Assembly: GCA_904501705.1 (NCBI GenBank) | Contig: CAJGCA010000003.1 | Span: forward strand, 1-46,987 | DNA length: 46,987 bases | Reading direction: 5' to 3' | Source of the DNA: Clostridiaceae bacterium | Lineage (GTDB): Bacteria > Bacillota > Clostridia > Oscillospirales > Acutalibacteraceae | Translations under genes and position numbers: made by a program | Notes under the pieces: model-generated | What the model was told of the DNA's origin: nothing | Seen by the model: the letters and a program-made list of their open reading frames with translations, nothing else | Database searches by the model: none | Shown: in pieces, positions 32,870 through 39,864 of the stretch | Numbering within the stretch: the first letter of the stretch is position 1 | Layout: every line of letters begins with the position of its first letter

Positions 32870-34825
32870 ATGGCCAGAACGCTAGAACAGCTGCAAAAGC
32901 AGTATAACAGCATCGCCGCAGCAAACAAGCCGAATATGCCCCCGATGGGGCGACCGGGCGGCCCCGGTGGCCCGCGCGGCGCGGGCATGAGCGGTAAGCC
33001 GAAGAACACCAAGGCGACGATGTCCCGCCTGCTGACATATATGAAGCCCTACACCCTACGCTTTATCGGGGTGCTGCTGTGTATGCTCGCGAGCACCGTC
33101 ACCTCCCTCATCGGCGCGTATCTGCTCGCGCCGATCATCAACCGCTTAACCCTCGCCGTGCTCCCTGACGCCCCCATCGAGATGTCCGCCGCCGAGCGGC
33201 TCGCCGATCGGGTGATCGGCGCGGCACAGCCCGCTTTTCTGCAAAACGGCGTGATGGGCTACGTGCTCACCGCCGTGCTGGTGCTCGGCGGAGTGTACCT
33301 CGTCGGCATCCTCACCACCTACCTGCAAAGCCGTCTGATGCTCACGGTGTCGCAGGGTATCACCGAGCGCATCCGCAACGACCTGTTTAAGAAACTACAA
33401 AAGCTCCCCGTGCGCTATTTCGACGCGCACCCGACGGGCGAGGTGATGTCCCGCTTCACCAACGACATCGACAACATCGATATGATGCTCAATAACTCGC
33501 TGACCTCGCTGGTCAGCGGCGCGGTTACCCTGATCGGCACCTTCACCTTTATGGTAACCACCAACTGGATCCTCACCCTCGTTACAGTAGCGTTTGTGCC
33601 ACTGCTCGTCAAGGGCGTTACCGCCATCGCAGGACGCTCGCGCAAATACTACAAGGGACAGCAGGCGGCGCTCGGCGCGGTCAACGGCTATATGGAAGAG
33701 ACCGTTACGGGGCAGAAGGTCGTCAAGGTATTTAACCACGAGCAAGAATGCACCGAGGAATTCGGTCTGCTCAACGACGATATGCGGGATAAGCAGTTTA
33801 AAGCCCAGTTCTGGGGCGGCGTGATGGGGCCCATTATGCACAACATCAGTATGATCAGCTACGGCGTGACCGTCGGTGTCGGCGGTGTTCTGATGTGCAC
33901 GGCGGGGCTCACCCCCGGCGCGCTGACGGTGTTCGCCTCCTACTCCCGCCAGTTCTCGATGCCGATCAATATGCTGTCCCAGCAGACCACCGTCATCTTC
34001 GCCGCCCTTGCAGGCGCGGAACGGGTGTTTCAGGTGATGGACGCCGACCCCGAAGCCCCTGACAAGGCAAACGCCGCATCCGCCGACGGGATGCGCGGGG
34101 ATATCGAGCTGAAAAACGTCACCTTCGGCTACACCCCCGACAAGGTGGTGCTCAAAAACGTCTCCCTCTACGCCCATCCGGGACAAAAGATCGCCTTTGT
34201 CGGCTCGACGGGCGCGGGCAAGACCACCGTCACCAATCTGCTCAGCCGTTTCTACGACATCGGCGAGGGCAGTATCACCATCGACGGGGTGGACGTGCGC
34301 GACTATCCGCGCGACGACCTGCGCCGCAACATCGCGATGGTGCTGCAGGACACCCATCTGTTCACGGGGACGGTACGGGAAAACATCCGCTACGGGCGGC
34401 TGGACGCCACCGACGACGAAGTCATCGCCGCCGCCAAGACCGCGAGCGCACACTCGTTTATTATGCGCCTGCAGGACGGCTACGACACCCTGCTCGAGGG
34501 GGACGGCGCGAACCTGTCGCAGGGACAGCGACAGCTGCTCAACATTGCGCGCGCCGCCATCAGCAAGGCACCCATCCTCGTGCTCGACGAGGCGACCAGC
34601 TCGGTCGACACCCGCACCGAGCGACATATCGAGCGCGGTCTTGCCCGCCTGATGAAAGACCGCACCACCTTTGTGATCGCCCACCGTCTGTCGACGGTAC
34701 GCAACGCCGATGCCATTATGGTGCTCGAGCACGGCGAGATCATTGAGCGCGGCAACCACGAGCAGCTGCTTGCACAAAAGGGACGGTATTACGAATTGTA
34801 CACGGGACAAAAGGAATTGGATTAA
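32870..34825 (+). CDS. Heterodimeric ABC exporter, catalytic-site subunit
   Basis: A 651-residue half-transporter. It has an N-terminal extension of about 50 residues rich in Gly, Pro and Met (PMGRPGGPGGPRGAG), then a six-helix membrane domain and an ATPase. Walker A is GSTGAGKT (about 444-451). Walker B has the catalytic Glu (LVLDEATSSVD) and the switch histidine is present at about 605 (IAHRLSTV). The signature is altered to LSQGQ at about 549. Together with its partner, one ATP site is fully consensus and the other is degenerate on both faces, as expected in BmrD/LmrD-type pairs. Confidence 0.93.
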   Translation: MARTLEQLQKQYNSIAAANKPNMPPMGRPGGPGGPRGAGMSGKPKNTKATMSRLLTYMKPYTLRFIGVLLCMLASTVTSLIGAYLLAPIINRLTLAVLPDAPIEMSAAERLADRVIGAAQPAFLQNGVMGYVLTAVLVLGGVYLVGILTTYLQSRLMLTVSQGITERIRNDLFKKLQKLPVRYFDAHPTGEVMSRFTNDIDNIDMMLNNSLTSLVSGAVTLIGTFTFMVTTNWILTLVTVAFVPLLVKGVTAIAGRSRKYYKGQQAALGAVNGYMEETVTGQKVVKVFNHEQECTEEFGLLNDDMRDKQFKAQFWGGVMGPIMHNISMISYGVTVGVGGVLMCTAGLTPGALTVFASYSRQFSMPINMLSQQTTVIFAALAGAERVFQVMDADPEAPDKANAASADGMRGDIELKNVTFGYTPDKVVLKNVSLYAHPGQKIAFVGSTGAGKTTVTNLLSRFYDIGEGSITIDGVDVRDYPRDDLRRNIAMVLQDTHLFTGTVRENIRYGRLDATDDEVIAAAKTASAHSFIMRLQDGYDTLLEGDGANLSQGQRQLLNIARAAISKAPILVLDEATSSVDTRTERHIERGLARLMKDRTTFVIAHRLSTVRNADAIMVLEHGEIIERGNHEQLLAQKGRYYELYTGQKELD

Positions 34826-34831
34826 GGTTAA

Positions 34832-34867
34832 AATCGCCGAGGTAACCGAACGGTTACCTCGGCGATT
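34832..34867. terminator. Bidirectional terminator overlapping the SLOG gene end
   Basis: AATCGCCGAGGTAACCG (34832-34848) and its complement (34851-34867) form a 17-bp stem with a 2-base gap. The right arm contains the last codons and stop of the minus-strand gene ending at 34854. T-runs are short on both sides. Confidence 0.65.
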
Positions 34868-35303
34868 CGTGTGCGAGATTGTACACGGGAATACCCCGTC
34901 TTTGCGCATAATTGACGATGCGGCGAGCGTTACTTGCCGCATAGCGACTATACGCGATCAGATAGTCCGCATGCTCAACGGCATAGCGATTTGCTTGCGG
35001 AATGGCCACGTGCCGCGGGACACCCTCCAGCCCCGTCGGATAGCAGGAATCGTCAAATCCGCGCGGAACGTCTATCGGCTGCACGGCGGGATGGTACGGC
35101 AATAACAAGGTTAATGTAATATGTGGGTACGCGGCTTTGGCGGCGATCACCGCCGCCGCGGCCAAGCGATCAAAATTTCCGTAATGCCCGACAACAAAAG
35201 CGGTCACCCCATATTCAATGATGTGCCGTTCAACCGCTGCTCGTAACGCGGATGCCGCGCTCTCCGGCGCATCCCGATGCCCGATAAAGAAACAAGTTTT
35301 CAT
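34854..35303 (-). CDS. SLOG-family (YpsA/DUF1273-like) nucleotide-binding protein
   Basis: A 149-residue protein. The pattern fits a single Rossmann-like SLOG domain: CFFIGHRD at the first strand, FVVGHYGNFDRLAAAAV (a G-x-G...D signature) at the second, TLTLLLPYHP, then NRYAVEHADYLIAY and a final PVYNL strand. SLOG proteins bind or process nucleotides and derivatives, and some act as sensors in conflict systems. The substrate here is unknown. The ATG at 35303 follows GGGGTG; codons further up lie in the operator region. The promoter carries two palindromic operators shared with the divergent HTH gene, suggesting tight repression. Base composition is less GC-rich in the control region. Confidence 0.7.
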   Translation of the reverse strand: MKTCFFIGHRDAPESAASALRAAVERHIIEYGVTAFVVGHYGNFDRLAAAAVIAAKAAYPHITLTLLLPYHPAVQPIDVPRGFDDSCYPTGLEGVPRHVAIPQANRYAVEHADYLIAYSRYAASNARRIVNYAQRRGIPVYNLAHESPR

Positions 35304-35318
35304 TATTTCACCCCTTTT

Positions 35319-35337
35319 TATTTGGTTTTGCCAAATA
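35319..35337. promoter_or_regulatory. Palindromic operator O1 (SLOG/HTH intergenic)
   Basis: TATTTGG-TTTTG-CCAAATA: perfect 7-bp arms, 5-base centre. It overlaps the predicted transcription start of the SLOG gene. Confidence 0.8.
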
Positions 35338-35343
35338 TATTTC

Positions 35344-35372
35344 ATTTTATTTGGCATTACCAAATATGTCAA
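35344..35372 (-). promoter_or_regulatory. SigA promoter of the SLOG gene with an operator in the spacer
   Basis: Minus strand TTGACA (35367-35372), 17-bp spacer, TAAAAT (35344-35349). The spacer is filled by palindrome O2, so a bound repressor would directly exclude polymerase. Confidence 0.8.
35348..35366. promoter_or_regulatory. Palindromic operator O2 (SLOG/HTH intergenic)
   Basis: TATTTGG-CATTA-CCAAATA has the same arms as O1 with a different 5-base centre. Centres of O1 and O2 are 29 bp apart, close to three helical turns. Confidence 0.8.
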
Positions 35373-35385
35373 TCCTTTTTAACCA

Positions 35386-35391
35386 TATAAT
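35386..35391 (+). promoter_or_regulatory. -10 box of the HTH gene
   Basis: TATAAT with no recognisable -35 box. The expected -35 position adjoins O2, so this gene may also be controlled from it. Confidence 0.5.
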
Positions 35392-35414
35392 ACTGGTTGT
35401 AAGGTGGTGAGCAG

Positions 35415-35660
35415 ATGAAACCAAGAAAGCTGGCATTAGGCACTCGTAATATTATCGGCGTCAGAGTGACCGAGGCACGCAAAGCGCAAGGAATGAAACA
35501 GGTGGAACTGCTCGCTAAACTGCAGTTAGCGGGTATCGATATGAGTGTCCCCGCTCTATCATTATTAGAAGGGCAAAAACGTCCCGTATCAGACATTGAA
35601 TTAAACGCGTTAGCGGATATTTTGCACGTTTCTGTTGACTGGCTTTTAGGGCGGAAATGA
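35415..35660 (+). CDS. XRE-family HTH regulator
   Basis: An 81-residue Cro/CI-type DNA-binding protein. The HTH core is VTEARKAQGMKQVELLAKLQ followed by SVPALSLLEGQKRPVSDIELNALADILHVSVDWLLG, typical of short phage- or toxin-antitoxin-type regulators. There is no effector domain. It is divergent from the SLOG gene with two identical-arm palindromes between, so it most likely represses that gene and itself. It starts behind AAGGTGG. Codon use is noticeably less GC-rich than in neighbouring genes, hinting at acquisition. Confidence 0.88.
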   Translation: MKPRKLALGTRNIIGVRVTEARKAQGMKQVELLAKLQLAGIDMSVPALSLLEGQKRPVSDIELNALADILHVSVDWLLGRK

Positions 35661-35677
35661 AACCTATGCGTAATATT

Positions 35678-35703
35678 AAGGGCGACCGACGGTCGCCCTT
35701 TTT
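35678..35703 (+). terminator. Terminator of the HTH gene built from a repeat-like hairpin
   Basis: AAGGGCGACC-GAC-GGTCGCCCTT followed by TTT. The hairpin resembles that of the dispersed repeat 20 bases further on. Confidence 0.8.
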
Positions 35704-35706
35704 GTT

Positions 35707-35759
35707 TGCACAAATCCTCGCGGGCGACCGATGGTCGCTCGTTGTGGTTTGTACAGACC
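35707..35759 (+). repeat. Dispersed repeat, copy B
   Basis: This block contains GCACAAATCC, CGGGCGACC-GAT-GGTCGCTCG and TTGTGGTTTGTACAGACC in order, matching the reverse complement of 63-126. It lies between the HTH gene and the PTS gene and codes for nothing visible. Confidence 0.55.
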
Positions 35760-35834
35760 TTGTAACATCACGCACTTGTCGAATATTTCTTATTTTTGTC
35801 AGGATGATGTAGAAAATTCCGTCAGTTTTGCAGG

Positions 35835-35863
35835 TTGCAAGTATCGCGTTAAAGTGCTAAAAT
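35835..35863 (+). promoter_or_regulatory. SigA-type promoter for the PTS IIC gene
   Basis: TTGCAA (35835-35840), 17-bp spacer, TAAAAT (35858-35863). Confidence 0.65.
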
Positions 35864-35894
35864 AAGAAAAAATTGTGAAAAGAGATGGAGAACT

Positions 35895-36956
35895 ATGGCG
35901 AAATTCCGCGAATTCTTACAGCGTAAGAACATTGTGATCTCTCTGCGTCGCTACGGCATTGATGCCCTCGGCGCGATGGCGCAGGGTCTTTTCTGCTCCC
36001 TGCTCATCGGTACCATCCTCAACACGCTCGGCTCGCTGACCGACATCGCGATCTTTACGCAGGTCGGCGGCTACGCCACCCAGATGGCGGGCCCCGCGAT
36101 GGCGATCGCCATCGGCTACGCTCTGCAGTGCCCGCCGCTCGTGCTTTTCAGCCTCACTGCGGTCGGCTGGGCGTCCAACGCCCTCGGCGGCGCGGGTGGA
36201 CCGCTCGCGGTGCTGGTCATCGCCATCATCGCCGCCGAGCTCGGCAAGGTCGTGTCCAAGGAGACCAAAATCGACATTCTCGTCACTCCGCTTGTGACCA
36301 TCTTCGCGGGCGTGGGGCTCGCCGCCCTCATCGCCGCCCCCATCGGTGCCGCCGCTAACTGGTTCGGCAACCTGATCATGTGGGCAACCGACCTGCAGCC
36401 CTTCTTAATGGGCATCCTCGTGTCCGTAGCGGTCGGCATCGCGCTGACCCTGCCGATCAGCTCCGCCGCCATCTGCGCGGCACTGGGTCTGACGGGCCTC
36501 GCGGGCGGCGCGGCGGTTGCCGGCTGCTGTGCGCAAATGGTCGGCTTCGCGGTGCTCAGCTTCCGCGAGAACAAATGGGGCGGTCTCGTCGCGCAGGGTC
36601 TCGGCACCTCGATGCTGCAAATGGGCAACATCGTGCGCAACCCCCGCATCTGGATCCCCGCCACCCTCGCGAGCGCCATCACCGGCCCGATCGCGACCTG
36701 CGTGTTCGGTCTGCAGATGAACGGCGCGGCGGTCAACGCGGGTATGGGCACCTGCGGACTGTGCGGCCCCATCGGCGTTATCACGGGATGGTTCACCCCC
36801 GCCGACAAAGCGCTCGCCATCGCCCCCGACGCGATGGACTGGTTCGGGCTTGCGCTCATCTGCATCGTGCTGCCCGCCGTCCTAACGTGGCTCATCGGTC
36901 TTGTGTGCCGCCGCCTCGGCTGGATCAAAGAGGGCGACCTCAAACTGGATCTGTAA
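35895..36956 (+). CDS. PTS EIIC-type membrane permease (PTS_EIIC_2 family)
   Basis: A 353-residue membrane protein with about 9-10 hydrophobic segments, rich in Gly and Ala. LRRYGIDALGAMAQGLFCSLLIGTIL at the start and NRIW-like NPRIWIPATLASAITGP near residue 250 match the PTS_EIIC_2 (permease IIC) family. No EIIA, EIIB or HPr gene is nearby, and no phosphorylation domain is fused, so either it works with distant components or it is a PTS-independent transporter. It is monocistronic, with promoter and terminator. Substrate unknown. Confidence 0.85.
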   Translation: MAKFREFLQRKNIVISLRRYGIDALGAMAQGLFCSLLIGTILNTLGSLTDIAIFTQVGGYATQMAGPAMAIAIGYALQCPPLVLFSLTAVGWASNALGGAGGPLAVLVIAIIAAELGKVVSKETKIDILVTPLVTIFAGVGLAALIAAPIGAAANWFGNLIMWATDLQPFLMGILVSVAVGIALTLPISSAAICAALGLTGLAGGAAVAGCCAQMVGFAVLSFRENKWGGLVAQGLGTSMLQMGNIVRNPRIWIPATLASAITGPIATCVFGLQMNGAAVNAGMGTCGLCGPIGVITGWFTPADKALAIAPDAMDWFGLALICIVLPAVLTWLIGLVCRRLGWIKEGDLKLDL

Positions 36957-36960
36957 ACAT

Positions 36961-36998
36961 AAAACGGTGTTCCGTCATTTGACGGAACACCGTTTTTA
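36961..36998. terminator. Bidirectional terminator between PTS IIC and YhhN-like genes
   Basis: AAAACGGTGTTCCGTC-ATTT-GACGGAACACCGTTTT, with T/A runs on both sides. It touches the stop of the convergent gene at 36996. Confidence 0.88.
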
Positions 36999-37670
36999 TT
37001 GATCGAGGCCACTCATTGCGAGACACACCTGCGACGGCAGGTAGAAGAACCACGATAAGTTAAATCCCATAAACAGCACGTTGTGTAGCCACGATCCCTC
37101 GAGGATCGGCAGATAGCCATCGGCGGCAACCTGCAGCCCGATCACTGTATCGCACAGGATGAACAGCACAAACCCGACAAGCAGCACCGGCGACGTCTTT
37201 ATCCGCCGCGCGGAAACGAGAATGTTGGCAATGAGATTTGCGTAATACGCCATCGACACGAGCGCCAGCGCATCCGTCCGCTCGCGCAGGACGACAAATG
37301 CAGTGATCTCCGCCACCGCGACAAGCGCCATCCGCACGATGAGAAGCGCGCGTCCGCGCACGGCGCGGTGCAACCTCACCGCATACAGCGTCTGCGCGGC
37401 GAGGAAGAACACCATCCCCCACATCCGCTCGATGGGGTTGCACACCACCAGACAGAAGTCCGCACCAACGATACCCGCAAGCGCGGCAACGAGCAGCGGG
37501 TCGCGCTTACCCACCCGCACCAGCGCATAACCAAAACACAGCACGATCGCCGCAAACTCGCACGCGATCAGTACGGTACCGCCCGCGGTGAGGATAACGC
37601 TGTAGAGAATCAGCTCGATGATCAAAAAGCCGAGGGTGATAAGCTCAAATTTTCGCCCGCTAACGCGCAC
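36996..37670 (-). CDS. YhhN/TMEM86-like eight-helix membrane protein
   Basis: A 224-residue polytopic protein with about 7-8 hydrophobic segments. GIVGADFCLVV, MVFFLAAQTLYAVRL, GFVLFILCDTVIGL and LPILEGSWLHNVLFMGFNLSWFFYLPSQ follow the pattern of YhhN/TMEM86 proteins, some of which are lysoplasmalogenases. The conserved acidic residues (D in GADF, D in LCDTVIG) are present. The start is GTG at 37670, eight bases after AAGGGAG. Upstream codons to 37832 run through a consensus promoter and a terminator. Activity on plasmalogens is plausible for an anaerobe but not shown. Confidence 0.7.
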   Translation of the reverse strand: MRVSGRKFELITLGFLIIELILYSVILTAGGTVLIACEFAAIVLCFGYALVRVGKRDPLLVAALAGIVGADFCLVVCNPIERMWGMVFFLAAQTLYAVRLHRAVRGRALLIVRMALVAVAEITAFVVLRERTDALALVSMAYYANLIANILVSARRIKTSPVLLVGFVLFILCDTVIGLQVAADGYLPILEGSWLHNVLFMGFNLSWFFYLPSQVCLAMSGLDQ

Positions 37671-37700
37671 AACACACACTCCCTTCGCTGATACTCGGGC

Positions 37701-37729
37701 AGTATACCACAGATTGAGCCAAACCGCAA
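37701..37729 (-). promoter_or_regulatory. SigA-type promoter for the YhhN-like gene
   Basis: Minus strand TTGCGG (37724-37729), 17-bp spacer, TATACT (37701-37706). Confidence 0.7.
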
Positions 37730-37762
37730 GCCGATCGAGAGCATCAATCGACCAGCGACGCA

Positions 37763-37801
37763 AAAATCCCGCCCGCACCCTTGGGGTGCGGGCGGGATTT
37801 T
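37763..37801. terminator. Terminator of the AT-rich lipoprotein gene
   Basis: AAAATCCCGCCCGCACCC (37763-37780), TTG, and its complement (37784-37801). On the minus strand a TTTTT run follows. Confidence 0.85.
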
Positions 37802-37826
37802 GGCATATACTACACAATTTGATACA

Positions 37827-37855
37827 ATGCAACGCTAATCGCCCGAGCGTTGCAT
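37827..37855. repeat. Perfect 10-bp inverted repeat after the lipoprotein gene
   Basis: ATGCAACGCT (37827-37836), 9-base loop, AGCGTTGCAT (37846-37855). No T-run is adjacent, so it may be an RNA-stability hairpin or an element end rather than a terminator. Confidence 0.5.
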
Positions 37856-37871
37856 TCGTTAAACGGCCGAA

Positions 37872-39017
37872 TTAAGGTGTTACATAAAACTTTTGTACCA
37901 ACGCATCATAGTCAGGTGACGAATCCACAGATGCTCTAAAAATAAGATTGCCGCTATAGTCATAAGCCGAATAAACGCTTTCTGTATAGTGCCAAATGCT
38001 ACTGATCATAGGGGGTGTTTTTTCATATACTCCGGTATTATTGCTGGAAACGATCAAATAAAAATCCCCATAATCAATGAAGACATCCGGGGTACCTGCG
38101 TCAAAACCTGTCAGAAGACTATCGCTTTTGTAGATCGGCACTCCGTTCTTTTCTCCCAGTCGACTATCAAAATAATCTCTGCCGGTCTTCATATCCTTTC
38201 CGGTTATCTTCAAATCATAGCTTACTGTAAAAATCCAATCTTTCGGGTATCCATTTGACTGAGAACCAATAAAATCTCCGTCATCCGATTGGGCGCTAAT
38301 TGACAAGACAAAACCATTTTCGGTTGTTTCCGCTGTATCCAAGCTATCAAAGTCAGATCCTGCAATCATTTGCGTATTGACCACAGTTCCAGCGCTGTCC
38401 AGGACTACCATATAAATATCCGAGGGTGAACTGACACCTCTTGTTTTTGTTTCCGGCGTTTCGAGCGTTCCGAAGAAATAAAAGTGCTCATTTACTTCAA
38501 AGCAGTATTGGAGCGCTCTTCCTGCGACACCATCAAGTGGTGTATCAAACAGAACATTACCGTTTTCGTCGCATTTGATAATCCGAGAGGCAAATCCATT
38601 GTCGCTGGCCCGGGTGTCTTGGTCATAAGCATAGTCAGAAAAGCCGAGCACAAACAAAAAACCTTCGTCTTGGGTAGCGGTAAGCGTACTCACATGATAG
38701 GCATCATCTGAATTGCAAATATAGGTGGCAAGGTTGTTTCCGTATAAGTCCATCATTTGAATACGGTGGGTAGCGGTTCTGTGTTCTTCGTTTGTTTCAA
38801 CGATTTCTGCATTTAACAATCTGTTCTCGAACGCAATAACACCGTCAAAGAGATTATTCTCAACAATATGCCTAAAATCATCCGGGATCTGACCAACCTG
38901 AGCAACACTTTTGGGCGCATCGGGAGTTGCGGCTTGTTTTGTATTTGCGCAACCTACCAAAATAACAAGGCACATAAGAATAACAAGCATACACATTCCA
39001 AATGAACACTTTTTCAT
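37872..39017 (-). CDS. Low-GC lipoprotein of unknown function
   Basis: A 381-residue predicted lipoprotein. The signal peptide ends in the lipobox LVGC near residue 23, followed by ANTKQ. The mature part has repeated strand-like blocks with aromatic/glycine patterns (GFLFVLGFSDYAYD, YFFGTLETPE, GFVLSISAQ, WIFTVSYDLK, DFYLIVSSN), which suggest a beta-propeller-like fold, though I cannot name a domain. The gene is strikingly AT-richer than its flanks and uses AT-ending codons, a sign of lateral transfer. The ATG at 39017 sits eight bases after GGGGAAGG. A GTG three codons earlier overlaps that site. It lies immediately 3' of a tRNA-Leu gene on the same strand. Confidence 0.78.
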   Translation of the reverse strand: MKKCSFGMCMLVILMCLVILVGCANTKQAATPDAPKSVAQVGQIPDDFRHIVENNLFDGVIAFENRLLNAEIVETNEEHRTATHRIQMMDLYGNNLATYICNSDDAYHVSTLTATQDEGFLFVLGFSDYAYDQDTRASDNGFASRIIKCDENGNVLFDTPLDGVAGRALQYCFEVNEHFYFFGTLETPETKTRGVSSPSDIYMVVLDSAGTVVNTQMIAGSDFDSLDTAETTENGFVLSISAQSDDGDFIGSQSNGYPKDWIFTVSYDLKITGKDMKTGRDYFDSRLGEKNGVPIYKSDSLLTGFDAGTPDVFIDYGDFYLIVSSNNTGVYEKTPPMISSIWHYTESVYSAYDYSGNLIFRASVDSSPDYDALVQKFYVTP

Positions 39018-39069
39018 CAGATTCACCTTCCCCTTTCGTTATTGTTTGAGAATTAGTCCTCACCATTTT

Positions 39070-39097
39070 ATTATACTAAGTTTCGATAAAAAAGCAA
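39070..39097 (-). promoter_or_regulatory. SigA-type promoter for the lipoprotein gene
   Basis: Minus strand TTGCTT (39092-39097), 16-bp spacer, TATAAT (39070-39075). It overlaps the T-run of the tRNA terminator. Confidence 0.6.
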
Positions 39098-39136
39098 CTA
39101 CCGCCAAAGATACGAATTGTATCATTGGCGGTAGTT
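39088..39136 (-). terminator. Terminator of tRNA-Leu
   Basis: Outer stem AACTACCGCCAA (39096-39107) with TTGGCGGTAGTT (39125-39136) and inner GATAC/GTATC. On the minus strand GCTTTTTT follows. Confidence 0.85.
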
Positions 39137-39140
39137 ATTA

Positions 39141-39227
39141 TGGTGCCGGTGGCCGGACTCGAACCGGCACGCCATCGCTGGCGGTGGATTTTGAGTCCAC
39201 TACGTCTGCCAATTCCATCACACCGGC
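39141..39227 (-). tRNA. tRNA-Leu (anticodon CAA)
   Basis: An 87-base class II tRNA on the minus strand including an encoded CCA end (39141-39143). The acceptor is GCCGGTG/CACCGGC with discriminator A. The anticodon stem GTGGA/TCCAC encloses CTCAAAA, giving anticodon CAA (codon UUG). It has a long variable arm (CGCC...GGCG) and the T-arm GCCGGTTCGAGTCCGGC. Confidence 0.96.
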
Positions 39228-39242
39228 GTATGGAACTTAACC

Positions 39243-39271
39243 ATTATACTGTATACCCGTCAAAATTGCAA
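39243..39271 (-). promoter_or_regulatory. SigA promoter of tRNA-Leu
   Basis: Minus strand TTGCAA (39266-39271), 17-bp spacer, TATAAT (39243-39248). The -35 box lies in the last codons of the VanZ gene. Confidence 0.8.
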
Positions 39272-39733
39272 GTCTTTTTTATCCGAATCTTTTCGCAGAC
39301 ACCGCCACAGCCAAAAAAGCCCGAATACGACCGCCCCGCCGCAGATATAGCCACTACAATCCAGCAGCACGTCCGTCACACGCGGCGCACGTGCACTGAC
39401 AAACTGCAGCAGCTCGTCCACCGCCGCGACCACGGGCCCAAACGCACCCACCAGCCACCACGCGGGGCGGCGCGTGCCGCGCACCGTCAGGCGATAACCC
39501 ATCCACTCCATCCCAAGCAGAGCGTATTCCGCAAAATGTGCGACCTTACGAATGTTTTGATATAAGAAGGTGTCATACACCCACTCGCCGAGCAGACTGC
39601 CGAGAAAACCCTGCACCGACTCGCTCTGTAACCGGGACAGCTCCTGCCCGAGCAGCGACTGCCCCCAGATAAACAGCACGGTCAACGTAATAACCGCCCA
39701 CCATACCGCTGTTTTTATCCGTTCGTGTTTCAT
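39260..39733 (-). CDS. VanZ-family membrane protein
   Basis: A 157-residue protein with about four membrane segments. The VanZ pattern is clear: RKVAHFAEYALLG in the second region and DELLQFVSARAPRVTDVLLDCSGYICGG in the third. VanZ homologues lower susceptibility to teicoplanin or other lipopeptides in some firmicutes; most have unknown roles. This start follows GGAGG. Upstream in-frame codons at 39763 and 39838 overlap the predicted promoter. No vanA-type ligase genes are near, so glycopeptide resistance should not be inferred. Confidence 0.9.
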   Translation of the reverse strand: MKHERIKTAVWWAVITLTVLFIWGQSLLGQELSRLQSESVQGFLGSLLGEWVYDTFLYQNIRKVAHFAEYALLGMEWMGYRLTVRGTRRPAWWLVGAFGPVVAAVDELLQFVSARAPRVTDVLLDCSGYICGGAVVFGLFWLWRCLRKDSDKKDLQF

Positions 39734-39763
39734 CGAGTTCCTCCGCGATCGTTCTTCCCCCAT

Positions 39764-39793
39764 ATTGTACTCCGCCAAACGGTAATCTGTCAA
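39764..39793 (-). promoter_or_regulatory. Promoter for the VanZ gene
   Basis: Minus strand TTGACA (39788-39793), 18-bp spacer, TACAAT (39764-39769). Confidence 0.7.
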
Positions 39794-39801
39794 CTTTTCT
39801 C

Positions 39802-39830
39802 TTGACTTTTTCCCCGTAAACACCGATAAT
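39802..39830 (+). promoter_or_regulatory. Promoter for the serine hydrolase gene
   Basis: TTGACT (39802-39807), 17-bp spacer, GATAAT (39825-39830). It diverges from the VanZ promoter. Confidence 0.65.
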
Positions 39831-39864
39831 AATGACAACCCATTACTTTTACGAGGTGTTTGCT

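Noticed and set aside
33395..34942. 515-codon minus-strand frame across the second exporter gene
   Set aside because: Antisense shadow of a GC-rich ABC gene; no coherent protein features.
39141..39227. tRNA-Leu as an active attachment site for an integrated element
   Set aside because: No integrase and no duplicated tRNA 3' end was found around the AT-rich lipoprotein gene. It is noted only as a possibility.
39260..39733. Glycopeptide resistance island around the VanZ gene
   Set aside because: No vanH, vanA, vanX or vanS/R-type genes are adjacent. VanZ-family proteins are widespread and usually unrelated to such islands.
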